Below, piece by piece: positions 46,711 to 60,600 of a DNA stretch of 64,000 nucleotides (its first letter is position 1; every line of letters starts with the position of its first letter). The DNA is taken from the NCBI RefSeq assembly GCF_029227915.1, contig NC_079876.1, forward strand, positions 16,804,001 through 16,868,000, given 5' to 3'. This DNA comes from Hydractinia symbiolongicarpus. Its lineage: Eukaryota; Cnidaria; Hydrozoa; Anthoathecata; Hydractiniidae. The notes beneath the pieces are model-generated. The model was given only the letters and a program-made list of their open reading frames with translations, had not been told where the DNA came from and made no database searches. A program made the position numbers and the translations under genes.

Positions 46711-48895
46711 ACGTTTGTTTTTTCATTAATGTGTAAATAACGACAATATTTTTTACATATTCCGAATTTATACGACCAACAAAAAGTTGAGGAATAATTT
46801 GATGAGTGCAAACAAACTTGTTTTCAAATATTTTCACATAAGTGAATTGTTTTTATAGGCTCAAATAACCTAAGAAATACACTAAATGCTTCTCTTTTAG
46901 ATATTATAAGATGATTTGTAAAGGGTAGTATGACAAGTTGTAATAATTACTAGTTGGTTTGCGTTGAACGTTTATGTAAGGGTAAACCACGCAGTAGATC
47001 CATGTTGATGATTGGGCAGTACATCGCGCGTGATTTTGTAATCAAACATGCTTCCCCACACAAAATAAAAGTTTGCATAAAAGATAACTATCACTCAACA
47101 CACCATGAAACGTAATAGAAATATTTGTTACAACTTCTAGTAACAAATTTTTTGTACAAATTGTAATTGTAAATTCAGTAGCTATATACACTTTTTTTGT
47201 CTATAATTGGAAACTGAAAAAAGATTTAATATATATACAGTCAATCAATATCAAAATCAAAATTACAGTGTAAACAAACATTTCGCGATTACATCACAGC
47301 GCAGGTTGAAATATTCTTCCTGTAATCACAATTCCTAATGTTCAGTGAGGTTTTTAAGTTTAATTTTGCATTCTAGTAAGGCAGAATGAACATTTTGCTA
47401 CCAGAACCGAGTTGAGGCTTCAGTCCGGGCTGAAATTTTCCATGTCATCAACCTCTTAGAATAATAAACCTTATGCATTATAAACAAACAGTAATATTAT
47501 CTGCAATTGCTAAATCATAATTTATGTCCTTATGTTACGTCACTTATCATAAGTCTTGCTCGTACGAATGGTCAATTTGTTATTAAAATATGTAACTTAG
47601 CATCGTTTTTAACAAGAATGTTCACATACACGTTTTGACCATTGACAACTTCTTTGTGGAAACTGATGTTTTCTTAAAAATACTCTACACACCGTTTTTC
47701 TGAGAACCTAGTTTATAAGCACATGAGGTAGAAATTTAAAAAAAATAAAAACATTATATGAACGTAGTCGTCATGGAACAAAACAATGTCATTCTTAAAT
47801 TACTAAAAAAACAATTATTTTTAACTGTTCTCATTATTTTTACTAGTTTATTTGTGCGTTATTACAAAGAGAAAATTTCAGTATCGTCTATTTCTTTCAA
47901 TCCTAAAAATGTTTATCTCCATACGTGCATATTACCGTAATGACATTAAGAACTAGACAGTGTAAAAAAGGACATCTCTCAACCGAAATTAAGAGATTCT
48001 CACAAAAACAATATAATTTCGGAACAATGGAACTCCTCTCCTTCAGTCCGAATAAGTTTCACATATCTAATAATACTCTGAAAATAACATACATTGTGGC
48101 CAAAAGTTATTGATTTATTGATTTCCTGAAATATACAAATTTTTGATAGCAGTATTTGCAGCCATACATAATTGTACAAAAACTAGACTACAATTGCGCC
48201 CAGAAAATGTATTTTAGCATGCCTTACGTTCACTTTGCTCGCGACAGTAATATGTCTTCTGTGCTTATACATCTATCAGCCTTTTTGTTTGCTTTCATTA
48301 TGTAAAATTTATCATGGATTTTAAATTAATATGCGTATATAATATTTCTGATAAAAGGAAGAAAATCTCAGGAAAAGAGGAAAAGAATACCGCTATTCCT
48401 GAGCTGCATCAATTGGTCAATGCTCTGCAAACAGTAGGATGCAAAAAAAAATTGTTTTCGCAGATGTATAACACAAGTAAATGATGTGTGCAGCCAATAT
48501 CTCAAATTAGCCCATTTTTTGACTTAGCCAAATAACGTAACCTTTGTCCACTGTGAACAATGACGTCCCTAGTGCTAATTACTTAGGCAAAAATAAAATT
48601 TTCAACTGCTTTTAATTACAACAATCTTTGCAGTATATCCGAGGCTCTAGCTACATGCGTTAATTGAAGCTTCTTAATTAGTGATAGATCATTAAATTGA
48701 TAATTTAAGAAATCTTATTACAATAAATGGTGTTTGTGACGTGCATGGTTTATGCTAGTAAAAGTAATTGGATTACCAGTTTTACAGTAACTTAGATCGT
48801 GCTAAAAATATTTATTACCAAAGATTCACTTTTCACTGGTTCATTCTACTGACATTTAGTTTTATGTTGGGATAAGAAAAATCATTAGAATCAAA
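46711..48895. other. No gene seen
   Basis: AT-rich spacer between loci C and D, with short frames lacking domains. Confidence 0.45.
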
Positions 48896-48956
48896 ACTTC
48901 ACAGATAAGAAATAATGCTATTCAACGGTCGTTCTGCACAAAATGATTAAATGTTT

Positions 48957-48962
48957 ATTATG
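48957..48962 (-). terminator. Polyadenylation signal of gene D
   Basis: AATAAA on the minus strand, 12 bases after the stop codon. Confidence 0.55.
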
Positions 48963-48973
48963 TAATTTCTTCT

Positions 48974-49593
<620 letters not shown>

Positions 49594-49651
49594 GATGATA
49601 GATACTTCTGCAGACGTTGAAACCAACTGGTTAGTAACTCTTAGAGCTGTC

Positions 49652-49660
49652 TTATTTATA
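49652..49660 (-). promoter_or_regulatory. TATA box of gene D
   Basis: tataaataa on the minus strand, about 60-67 bp before the ATG, followed by gacagctctaagagttacta as in gene A. Confidence 0.6.
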
Positions 49661-49967
49661 GCAATTGGCCTTCCTTGTTATGAGTAATAAACTGCATTTT
49701 TGGTATACCTAATTTCATCTAATGGAAATTATAAATAATATGGTGGGATCTCAAGTAGGAGTATTTCTTATATATTTCCTTTGTTTAAAAAGTTTTGACT
49801 GTTTTTTTAATAGCATTAAGTTTATTTTTGGTTTGAAATGTACTCTTTGCAAGAAACCAGACAACAATAGAACACGTCGCATCACACCTGCATTAAATAA
49901 AGTTAGACATATGAGAATGTTGGAGGAGAAATGTAAACAACAAGACTTGATTCAAATGTTTTCTTAA

Positions 49968-50026
49968 TTTGTTTGTTGTTCTGACATGAAAATATGTGAT
50001 ATTTTTATGTCAGAACAACAAACAAA
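49968..50026. repeat. Perfect 20-bp inverted repeat upstream of gene D
   Basis: Arms 49968-49987 (tttgtttgttgttctgacat) and 50007-50026 are exact complements. The 19-nt spacer itself contains aaaata/tatttt, so the whole 59-nt stretch folds on itself. It lies about 375 bp upstream of the gene D start. Confidence 0.85.
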
Positions 50027-50029
50027 GAT

Positions 50030-52400
50030 ATTTCATATTTTGATGCGTGATAACACAGCGTTTCCGATATCTCGCAAGAGATTTAATTTACAAAATTTTT
50101 ACCACATTAAAAACGTTGTAAGAATTATACTGAATGCTTTTCTTGTATAACTTTTGGGAAGATTATAATGAGTAATGTGACATGAATCTTAATGAGATCC
50201 ATGGTGAGATTGTACCTGATGAGTAATCTGGATAAATAAATAATTGCCACAAATGATGGTACTTAGCAACACTTTTCATTGCACGGGCATCAGTTTTTTT
50301 TAAATTGTTGCTTCTGAAGAACCCTTAACTAGTGATTATTTCCTCAACATAAAATGATGAAATCTTATCAATACATTGATTTCTGGATTGTTAACAAACT
50401 TAATAGGGCGCAAAATTGACAAAAAATCAAATGAGAAAAGTGCAAAGAAAAGTTGCAACTAAGCCTTGGTTCATCGTTTACCTACATTCTTTAATTGCAA
50501 GTAGTATAAATCCAATAAAGAAGTAAATTGCTGCAACAGATCAGATAGAAAAGAAGCTTTGTGATTTTCGATTTTTCTGCCAATCTTTGGAAAGGCACAG
50601 AACATTTTTCTCATTTTGAGAATTTATAAGAGCTTGAGAAGAAATATTCCCCTAATTAAATTTGCTTTCATACATCTCGTACGAGGTTAAAATAATAAAC
50701 ATAAATTTCATGAATTTGCGACGAGATAAATAATTTGAATTTGCTTACCCAGCCAAAGTTAAATTCAAGCCTGCGCAAAATGTTGGCAAAACATTGAAGG
50801 TGCAATGGCATTACTTCTACATTTTAGTGATAAAGATAGAACATAAGAAAAAGTATTGTCATGTTGGCTTTGTCGTTGAACTACTGGTTAGATCGTGTTA
50901 ATAGTAAACTAAACTAACAAAGAACCCGGCATCCAAACGCCGTGTTAAGACACAAGTAAATGTGGGAGCCGGTGTTGGCTGCTCAGTGGAGCGCTTAATA
51001 AGAGCCGTATACTGTGCCTCACATCCAGATAGAGCGCTTTTATACAGGTTGTGAATTCTTTTAATTTTGCAAGGTATAACTGTCTTCAAACTAGAATTTT
51101 TATGTTTACAGTTTTGTAGCCGTATATTCTATGAAAGTAATTCTAATTTTTTAATCTTATGTTAATGTAAAACTATTCTAAAAGTGACGCCAATCAGCAT
51201 TTTAGTCTTTTTTGTAATTTTGAAGTGACGGACATCATTTTTACCAAGTTTACGAGTCACAGCTCAAAACAAAAAGAGTTTTGGTGGTGGTGCCACCCAC
51301 CCCAAGACTTCACATGCTACCCGATGCCCGGTGTGCCGTATCTATAATCTTGGGCAAAATAGACAGTTAAATACGAAGTTTGCTAATACAAGTTGATTCA
51401 CGCCTTTGAACTTGTCAAAGTAATTTCGGAGTTTTCTCGCTCTGACCTCCCTTCAAACCTTTGATTGGGTCACACAAAATCTAATCTGGATGAAATTTTT
51501 TGACTTTCCATCATTGCAGCAAGTTCTTTCTTTTATTTGAAAATACATGGTATTTGTGAAAATGTCTGGGGTTGTGATATGTACTTTTTACACTGATTTA
51601 GTCTAAATGTTATCTGTTTGTGTTCTTGCGGAAATTATGAAAACATACGGTAATATTTACGTACGGAGATAAACATTTTTAGGATTGAAAGGAATAGTTG
51701 ATTCTGCATACCTTTCATAACTTTAGACATAACTTTAGGCAACAATGAATTTTTGCTTATATCAGCAAATTTTCTGTGACGTCATCGGTAGCTTGAAATT
51801 TGTTTAAGGTGGAATCCTACTAATTAAGTAATATTTATGAAATAAACACTTTTCTATTGATTTTCCAGGCTTAAGTGATGCACAAGATTACAAAAAGCTG
51901 AAAAAATAAAAACTTTGAAAAATCCATAATGGCGGTCTCGCAGTGGCAACCATGACCGTTTTAGAGACATAACCGATCGGCTAAGAACTTGGCAGGAACT
52001 TCAATCATATCCTAATCTGTGATCTTGTACTATTATTATTGCCTATGTATAGCAGTGTCCTATGTTTTTCAAAATCAAAAAACGGCAAAATAATTTTCTT
52101 ACAATTTCTTTCTGAATTTCCTCAAAAAATATAACTGTAGCTAAAATAACTTACACAATAGTATTAGATCATAGAATAAACATCAAATAACACCCCCTGA
52201 AAATTTGAAGTCAAACGGGTAAGCCGTCCAGAAATGACAGCCCGACCGGTAAGTGAAAAAAGTGAAAAGTGTCCGAAACCGTTAAAAAAACAAAACAATA
52301 AATTTTATACTAAACCAAATGAAAATAGCACTCAATTAAACATTTTCAAAAACCACCAGCTTCATATAAAGTTCCTTCTGAATCAATAATTCTCTCGTTT
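50030..52400. other. No gene; one Helitron-derived fragment
   Basis: 50922-51060 repeats the 3' part of Helitron unit 2. The rest has no recognisable gene. Confidence 0.5.
50922..51060 (-). mobile_element. Helitron unit-2 family fragment
   Basis: Blocks acccggcatcc, gacacaagtaaatgtgggag, agccggt, gtggagcgcttaataa and agatagagcgctttta match 31182-31310 in order. The terminal CTAG is decayed. Confidence 0.6.
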
Positions 52401-52402
52401 CG

Positions 52403-54042
52403 TTATTTTTTCGAATGTCGGAGGATCTTTCGCCACTTTTTCACGGGAGATGTCGCTTTATATCCCGATAGCCGTTTACGATTAACGCTGCCACAAGATT
52501 TCGTCATATAGAACCCAGGATTAATGTTGAGCAATTTCATGGTATTTAAAGCCGCTTTTTGTCCATAATTGAAATGGCTGATGGCATCATACATTCCAAA
52601 ACATAGTGTGTTTAGGCCAACATGTGTCGATTTGGGCACGCGGTTCCAAATTGTACCGTTAAACGACTCATTGCAGTTATGCGTTTTTCCATGCAGGCAC
52701 TTCTTCAACATATCTTCTTTACAGAAGTCCATGTAAATCATGAGAACTGCTTTTTGAACTTCAACTGGTAATTCAATCTTTGACTTAGTATTGTTGATCT
52801 TGTCCCGTTGATACTGACACCAAGAGTCGTGGGATTTTGGACAAGAATCATGGTAGTTAGAAACGTGAAACATGGACGCCAAGCACGATTTTCGCATTTC
52901 ATCAAGTTTACCGACATTTTGACGCAGTGCGATTCCAAAATAATTCTGCAATATATCAATCTTGGCATCTGTTGATCTACCCCTACCTCCAAGACCTTTG
53001 GTATTCTTTTTCAGTTTACGAAGTCTCTTACCGATTCTCTTTTGGTAGTGGGCGATGCATTCTTGTTTTTTCATAGGTTTTTTATCACCATAGATATGTT
53101 GAACAGCTGGGAAGGTTTTACTATGCCCATCTCCATAAAATTCTGTGTAGTACAAGCCATGCTTTTCAACAGATTTCCCAAAGATTTTCAACGCTCAAGC
53201 AGTTTCCATTGCGAGTGACCATCCTGTGTGGTTTAAATTACAGTTGTGCGCTAATTTACACAATTCATGGCTCTTCGGGTCTGTCTTGGCAATTATTGCC
53301 ATTCTTGTACAGCCTTTACAGCTTTTTGAGAGAATGGCTGTATCAAGCATCTTTCCTGAATCAATTGAGATTGCAATGATGACACTAAGTGTCGAAGAAA
53401 ATCCTTTGCGCTGCCATTGATACACCGACGTCGGCTGATTTTTTACCCTTGCGCAAAGATGCTGCTTCGTCAGACATGCTTTTTTCAGCAATGCTTTTTG
53501 AAACACTTTTGATTCTGTTGGCCCTTTTGTCATAGCCTGCCTTTGTCATTGGTGGGGGCATGTGCAGAAAACAACACAATTTTGTCAACCATGAAAATCC
53601 AATACCGATGTTGCGGAAACCATACATAGCTCTAGCGTTCACTTCCATAGTAGGCATGCCTCTACGTTTATTATCCTTGCTGGTAGTTACAGCAGGAGAT
53701 GTGTTAAATTCAGCTTGGACAGCTTGGACAAGCAAGTAGCGCCAACACTTTCGACATTATGGTAATTTCCAGCAATCTGAATTTTGTGATTGATTGGTGT
53801 TCTTTCTGATCTATATCAATATCTACCAATTTATCAGAGGAAGCAGATTTTGGAGCTGAGACAGTCCCCAATTCAACGTCAACAACTGGTTCAATGTTCG
53901 AATCTGAAAAATTTCGACCGCCCTCTGCAACCTCGACATCAGTATCTTTTGAAGCTTTTCTCCCTTTATTTGGATTTCTCTTCTTTCTACCATACACTTT
54001 CTTACTCCCCTGCTTTGTACAACGTCCTGCACTTACCCGCAC
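52403..54042 (-). pseudogene. Mutator-like transposase remnant
   Basis: Three successive minus-strand frames make up a MULE-type (Mutator-like) transposase of the animal kind. The N-terminal part, 54042-53710, is charged and includes a CPSC. Then 53735-53385 has EVNARAMYGFRNIGIGFSWL and MPPPMTKAGY, then 53533-52403 has WQRKGFSSTLSVIIAIS, a CKGC, and EFYGDGHSKTFPAV. Two frameshifts (near 53720 and 53400) and a TGA at 53192-53194 interrupt it. The frameshift near 53400 removes the usual first catalytic Asp context before WQRKGF. The second Asp-bearing box (GDGHSK) and the late Cys/His-rich part (HGKTHNCNESFNGTIWNRVPK) remain. No terminal repeats were located. Confidence 0.7.
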
Positions 54043-54307
54043 TTACGAAAGACAATTCGCAGGTGTGGACAAACTTTTCGATTTTTTTTGCTTAAAATTT
54101 ATTTTTTTTATCCATACAGGGTGTCACATAAAGCAAAATATCTGACAATAGATGTTGACAATAGAAGAAAACTAACTTCAGGTTTGGAAACTACGATAAA
54201 TTTTGAGTTAGAAAAAGGTATCATTATCTATATATACCACTATCTGTTTAGAATTCAATTACTTCCGTTCTTGAGCAAATTTTAACTTTCACTTTAAAGT
54301 TTCAGAC

Positions 54308-55760
54308 ATTTAAATCTCCAACTTGCAGAAAATGAGGAACTTGTGAGTTTTGACGTCACATCCCTATATACAAATGTACCACTGAACGAAGCAATTGATG
54401 ATTGTACCAGTCTTTTATATTCTGGAAAATACGAAAAACCTCCAGTAGATCGAGAAACTTTTCATAAATTAACCTTACTATGTAGTAGCAATGTAGTTAT
54501 GTCGACTCATGATGGATATTACCAACAAGTCGATGGATTGGCAATGGGGAGCCCACCAGCTCCAATGCTTGCTAATGGTTGGCCCAGTAAATTTGACGAT
54601 ATTATCAAGGGAGATGCAGATTTATTCGCGAGATATATGGACGATATTATCAGAAATATCAACAAAGATAAGATCCAGGAAAAGTTGAATGAGATTAATA
54701 ATATTCACCCATCACTAAAGTTTACTATCGAGCGTGAAAACAATGGAGAAATTGCATTTCTAGACATGTCTATAAAAAGAACACACGGAAACCTTGTCTC
54801 AAAGTGGTATACAAAACCAACTGACACTGGTTTAACACTAAATTTCCACGCCCTTGCACCAAAACAATACAAGAGATCGGTTGTGTCTGGACTTGTACAT
54901 AGAGTCTATAGAGCTTGTAGCAGTTGGGAAACATTTCATGAAAGTCTGAAAAAGGCTAAAGGAATTCTAGATAACAACCAATATCCCGCTGAATTCTACG
55001 ACCCCATTATTTCAGACACATTGAGAAAAATCATTGAAAAGCCGATTCCACAAACTGATCAGGACGAAAAAGAAAAAGAAAAAGAAGAAGAGGAAACAGA
55101 AGAAAAATTGTTATTTATTCAGTATCGTGGTAAAGTTTCGGAGAATTTTAAACGAACGCTTAACAACATCAAAGCTCCATGCAGAATTATATTCACGCTG
55201 AATAAACTGAAAAGCTGTCTACCATCACTAAAGCCAACAGTCGAAAAATCTTTGAAAAGTGGCGTAGTATATAAGTTTTCATGTCCAAGATGTTCGTCTT
55301 GCTATGTCGGTCAAACAAGCCGTCATTTGATATGTCGTTTCAAAGAACATCGACGAAATGGCCCGGTTGCGGATCATTGGAAAGAATGCGAACGTGAATT
55401 GTCGATTGATGACGTAACGATCTTGTGCTCAAACTCAAAATCAACGTATCATTTAATGACTTTAGAGGCTCTTTTCATCAATCAATTGAAATCATCTTTG
55501 AATACAAAGGATGAATATAGATTCAGGCCGCTGGTGATTAAATTTTAATTATGACATGGGTAATTACGATTTAATTACCATCAGCTTTTTTATGATTTGT
55601 GTACAGTGTATGATGCTATGTATGATATGTATGATAAAAAAAACTTTATTATTTTAATGTTTTTAACAGTTTTTACTGAATATGTTTTTTATATTTTAGA
55701 CCTGAAGATGGAATAAATTTCCGAAATATATTGTTTAATAAATATAATCATTGTTGGTCA
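54308..55760 (+). mobile_element. Penelope-like element, 5'-truncated (RT plus GIY-YIG)
   Basis: The long frame to the TAA at 55546-55548 begins with the RT core: LVSFDVTSLYTNVPL, GLAMGSPPAPMLAN and FARYMDDII (catalytic YxDD). After a very acidic Lys/Glu linker (about 55065-55105) comes a GIY-YIG endonuclease with VYKFSCPRCSSCYVGQTSRH and RFKEHRRNG. This RT plus C-terminal GIY-YIG order is diagnostic of Penelope-like elements. The RT fingers upstream of SFDVTSLYTNVP are missing, and the frame closes upstream, so the copy is 5'-truncated and cannot be autonomous. The 3' part carries cctgaagatgg...ttccgaaat, a motif common at Penelope element ends. Apart from truncation, the remaining frame is intact, so insertion was fairly recent. 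Confidence 0.85.
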
Positions 55761-55764
55761 TTTT

Positions 55765-56787
55765 GATTGCAATAAATGAAAGTTGTTCAACATATTTTCC
55801 GATTCTTACACAGTTCAATTGAATAAAAGCCAAAAATTGCCCGTTTATTTCCGATTTTTGGGTAAAATCCGAAAAAATCGGGTAATAATTTAATCACGTG
55901 ACTAAAATACTCAGAAAGATTACCTTCGACGAAATAAAGTTGTCTTATAAGTTTCGAGTTGTAAGGATAATCTTAACACAGTTATTTTATTTTCCTGATT
56001 ATAAGGATTTCATCGAGATTTATAGGGGTAATTTTGAGTAATAGCCAATAACTAAAGCTATGAGAGGTATGGGACCTAAATATTTGGCATACAGGTGCCT
56101 AATCGAAAAACATAAAAACTCGGTAATTATAATAACTATGCAGCATGACAAAAAAAATTATTGAACAAAATGCGACAGGGGGGGCGAATCATATGAATCA
56201 CAGGAAACGTGTATACAGTATAGAAAAAATGAGTTCCGACAAGGAAGTCGTTATTGGTCAAAATGTGTATGGTAACATTCAAGAGGTTTCTTGTTCAAAA
56301 CGATGCTAAGTTAAATATTTCAATAATAAATTTCTATACCGACCGCCTAAATTTAGAACAGTAACGCACAGACATGAATTATACTTTTGTTAAGCAATAC
56401 ACCTTTTTCCGAATTTCATAATTAATTATGACGCCATCCAAAATTTTATAATGGTTCTGTGCTCTTCAAATAAGAATATTCAGATAGAATATGTTTTTGT
56501 TGGATTTTATTTAGATTTAAAAAAACATAATTATTTTGAAAACAAGGCTATTCTTGGAAAGCTCGGCTATATAAAGGGTTTGACCGTAACTTTCAGCTGG
56601 GAATTGATGTACTTAACGAACAGAAAAATTTACGAAATTAGGTAATTTGTTCCACTTTTTACTATGGAACTTAGAGATAAGAATCATTTTTATTAGCGTC
56701 ATCTTAAATTGAGTTAGGCATAATTAGGAAATTCGGGAAAGGTCTATTACAGATAATGTTACTGTTTGTCTATCACAATATGCACGA
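55765..56787. other. No gene seen
   Basis: AT-rich sequence between the Penelope element and the next repeat. Confidence 0.45.
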
Positions 56788-57595
56788 AATACACGCTTTA
56801 CGAAATATTTGCTTTTTATAAGCAAAAAATAATTTTACATTTTAATAAGAAGGTTGTATTTAAGCACTTTGAGATGGATATTGTGTCAAAAATAAAGAAC
56901 ATGTTAAGGAAATTCTTAGTCAGAATTTCTTCATAGATAATAAAAACAAAAAAACGTAGTATAGAACTAACAATAACTTTGAAAATAAATTTCGCAACTG
57001 GCATTAAATTATGAAAATGGATTTCGCAACTTTTTTAAAGAACGAAAACAAGACATTAAAGGCTGACATAGTATAAAATATAAGTACATCCTGAGAAAGT
57101 TAGAGAAGAGAGTTAAGAAAGTAAGAAAATTAAGGTTTCGCAACGTACTGCTGCATTGCAACATAATTTGGACTCTTCTTCATGCTCTCCACCATATTTT
57201 GAGAATTATAATATTCTAACGCGTGAGTCAAATGATTTTAAAGTCACGCTAAAGGAGAGTCTGCACATTGAGCGAGATCGATCATTCCTTAATAAGTCGG
57301 TTCAGTCTATGCCTCTTGAGCTATTTTGATGCGATTGTTATACGAGTCATTAATTTTTTTATTACTTTTTATTTTATTTTATAACGCGATGAATTTGTCA
57401 AAAGTTTGTGTGATCATGCTCACATGAAGCGGGGAAAGCTTACATGAAATTTTCGAAAAAGTAGTCGTTGTTTTTCTTACAAGATACTTAAAACATTGAT
57501 TTAAAGTGCATCCTATCCTCAAAAAAGGTGTTTAAACGAACTGCCACTCAATTTCCTCCTCTATAAATCTAGGAATTCTCTTCTTTTTCCGTCAG
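56788..57595. repeat. Interspersed repeat, copy B, interrupted
   Basis: 56788-57092 nearly repeats 4848-5150, and 57535-57590 repeats the adjoining 5170-5225. The intervening about 420 bp is either an insertion here or a deletion in copy A. Confidence 0.7.
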
Positions 57596-57685
57596 TTTTT
57601 CACTCAATCACTAAGATGGCGGCAATGCTTTGAAGATAATTCTAATTCTTATGATAAAAAACCGTCGTTAGCATCCAGCAACTCA

Positions 57686-60600
57686 GTGTGTTACAGTTTT
57701 TGTGGAGAAGAAGTAGAAGATGTAGAAAATGCGTATATTACGGAAACACATTTACAGAACGACATTGATTACGGAGATATTTTGAACATTCAGGGGTATG
57801 ATTTTGTTAGCAAACCGAGAAAGAAAGGAAGGTGGAGGTGGTTTTTGGTGTTTATATCAAAAATCATTTGAAATGGAAAGGACGAAAAGATCTGGAAAGG
57901 GATGAAATTGAAGGTATATGTCTTGAAATTTTTCCACCAAAAACAAAGAGTTTTCTTATGTTTATTACGTATCGACCCCCTGACTCATCGAAGTATTTAC
58001 ATCGCAAATTTAACGCTCTATTTTCGGAACTATTAATGGAATTATCAGAGACACGAAAAGAAACAATCATTTTGGGAGATGTAAATGTAGATTTTTTAAA
58101 AAGCAACATTAACAAAGAATTTAAATCAATTTCAATCAGGTAAAGAATTTAAATTAAAGAAATTAAATCAGTTTTAAGGCAACACAAGATCAAATGCATT
58201 CTTAACTCTAAAGCCACCCTAAAAAGCATTTTGTCTAAACCAAAAGGCATAATAAACCTGGAAGAACAAAGCAATGTTTTTTTACGAATTCCTGTGTAAA
58301 GATTGCGATGCAGTGTATATAGGCGAAACAAAAAGAAAGTTTAAGCAACTAGTACAAGAACATATATGCACGCGGTGAGAAACTGAGATGTGAAGAAAAA
58401 CGAAATTGCGGACCACAGCTGGAGCAGAAGTCATCAGTTTAATTGGGATGAGAAGAAAATCATTGACAGAGAATCCAGAACAACGGCCAGGAAGATTAAA
58501 GAAACTATCAACAGTGTAGAACGTAACAAACACATAAACAGCGTCTCGTATCAACAAGATTTCGTTACCAGCCCTACAGAAGAAGTAGTTACCTACATTT
58601 ATATCAGAAAATGTTAATTACCGTAATTAACTGTAATTATCAGCTCGTTTCTGGTTGGTTATTTTTTATGAATTTCCATTCTCTGCAAATATATAAATAC
58701 AGGCGCAACATCATTTTACTTTGCCCGATGATGGGAGAAGGATCTCCCGAAACGTCGCCTACTAAACTATCATGTTCAAGAAATGATAAACTTTTCACAG
58801 TAATTTAAAACAATTTTGCAACTTTATGGCTTTGGTCAGTTAATAGATAGTCCAACGAGAATACATGACGACACAGAAACATTAATTGATATAATTGCAT
58901 CTAATAAAAATGAAAATATTAGTCGATCGTCCGTTATACCTTGCGGAATCGCTGATCATGAGCTCATAGAATGTGTTCGTAAGGTAAACCACATAAAATA
59001 TCCATCTGGAAAAATTTATTGTCGTGATTATAGAAAATATGAAGCGACCGAATTAGACGATCACTGATCCACAATAGATTGATCCGTTATTTATAGTTGT
59101 AGAAATGTTAATTCTGCATGGAATGCTATGAAGGAAATTTTAATTTCGGCTTTTAATTGCCTTGCTTCAAAAATTACTAAACAAGTTCGCGGAAAATCCT
59201 CTCCTTGGTTATCTTTCAATATTAAGGCTGAAATGAACAAACGTGACAAATTAATGCGTAAAGCTTGCAAATCTAAAAATAAAAATATTCATGAAGAGTA
59301 CAAAAGAAAACGAAATAAAGTAAGTTCTATGATTCGTAAGGCAAAGTCCAACTATACAAGAATACTACTATGAGAACATTCGAACAATCCTACAGGCTTT
59401 TGGACAGCAATTAAGCGAGTTTTCTCGACAAAATCGAAAACCAATCGGGTTGAGAGATTAGTCGATATAGGTGGCTTGCAACTTGATGATCCAACTGAAA
59501 TCTCAAATGGTTTTTGTAATTATTTTTCGGCAGCTGTCTCGTTGTTAAAATCTGCTGCATATCTTTTAATGAATTTTGTTTGGAGAAGTCAAAAAGTTCT
59601 TCCAATGAGAACACAACAAAGGTTTTCATTCGGTTATGTGTCTGTTGTCGAAGAGATGAAAAATTTAAAACAGCTGAAAAGAAAAAAGGCCGCTGGAAAT
59701 GACGATCTTCCCCTAGGAATTCTAAAAGATACAGCTGAAACAACTTGTCAACCATTAGCCTTTATTATAAATTTGTCTCTGAATACTGGAATACTTCCTA
59801 GTGATTGGAAAACTGCAAAAGTAATACCATTGCAAAAAAGTAGTTCGACAGGTAAATTTGAAGACTATCGCCCAATATCAGTTATACCAACGCTCTTAAA
59901 AATCATACAAAAGATCGTTCATGCAAGGCTGAGTGAGTATGTGGCTAAACATAATCTATTATCTAAATTTCAATTCGGTTTTCGAGCAAAAATGTCACTG
60001 AACTAGCAGTTACATTGCTTTGTGATGAGATTAGAAGAAATGCTGATATTAAAATGCTTACTGGGTGTATTATTATCGATTTTAGCAAAGTGCTTGACAC
60101 TCTATCTCATGCTAAGTTACTCCTTAAACTATCTTCATATGAAATCAAAAATAAAGAGCTAAAATGGTTTTCTGGTTATCTTTTCAACAAAAGTATAACA
60201 ACGTTTTGTCTGACATAAATAAGGTTACGTGTGGCGTACCTCAGGGCTTGATCCTGGGACCTTTAATGTTTGTTATTTTTGCAAATGATATTGAAGATTA
60301 AATTCGGTTTACAATCATTATCAAGTATGCTGATGATACTGTCCTGTGCGTAGCTGGTAAGAGTATCGAAATTATTGAAACTCATCTAACGTCTGATTTA
60401 AACAGAAAGGAAAGACTGAGGTTATGTTGTTTGGTACAGTTAGACGCTTATCAGCCATAGCACGTCCGCTTCATGTCTTATACAAGCAAATGAGTATAAA
60501 TGTGACAACATCGTACAAATACCTTGGAGTAGATATTGATCCAACTTTAACACTGGGAAATTATTTCGATAAATGTTACAGGAAAGCAATTGGTAGATCA

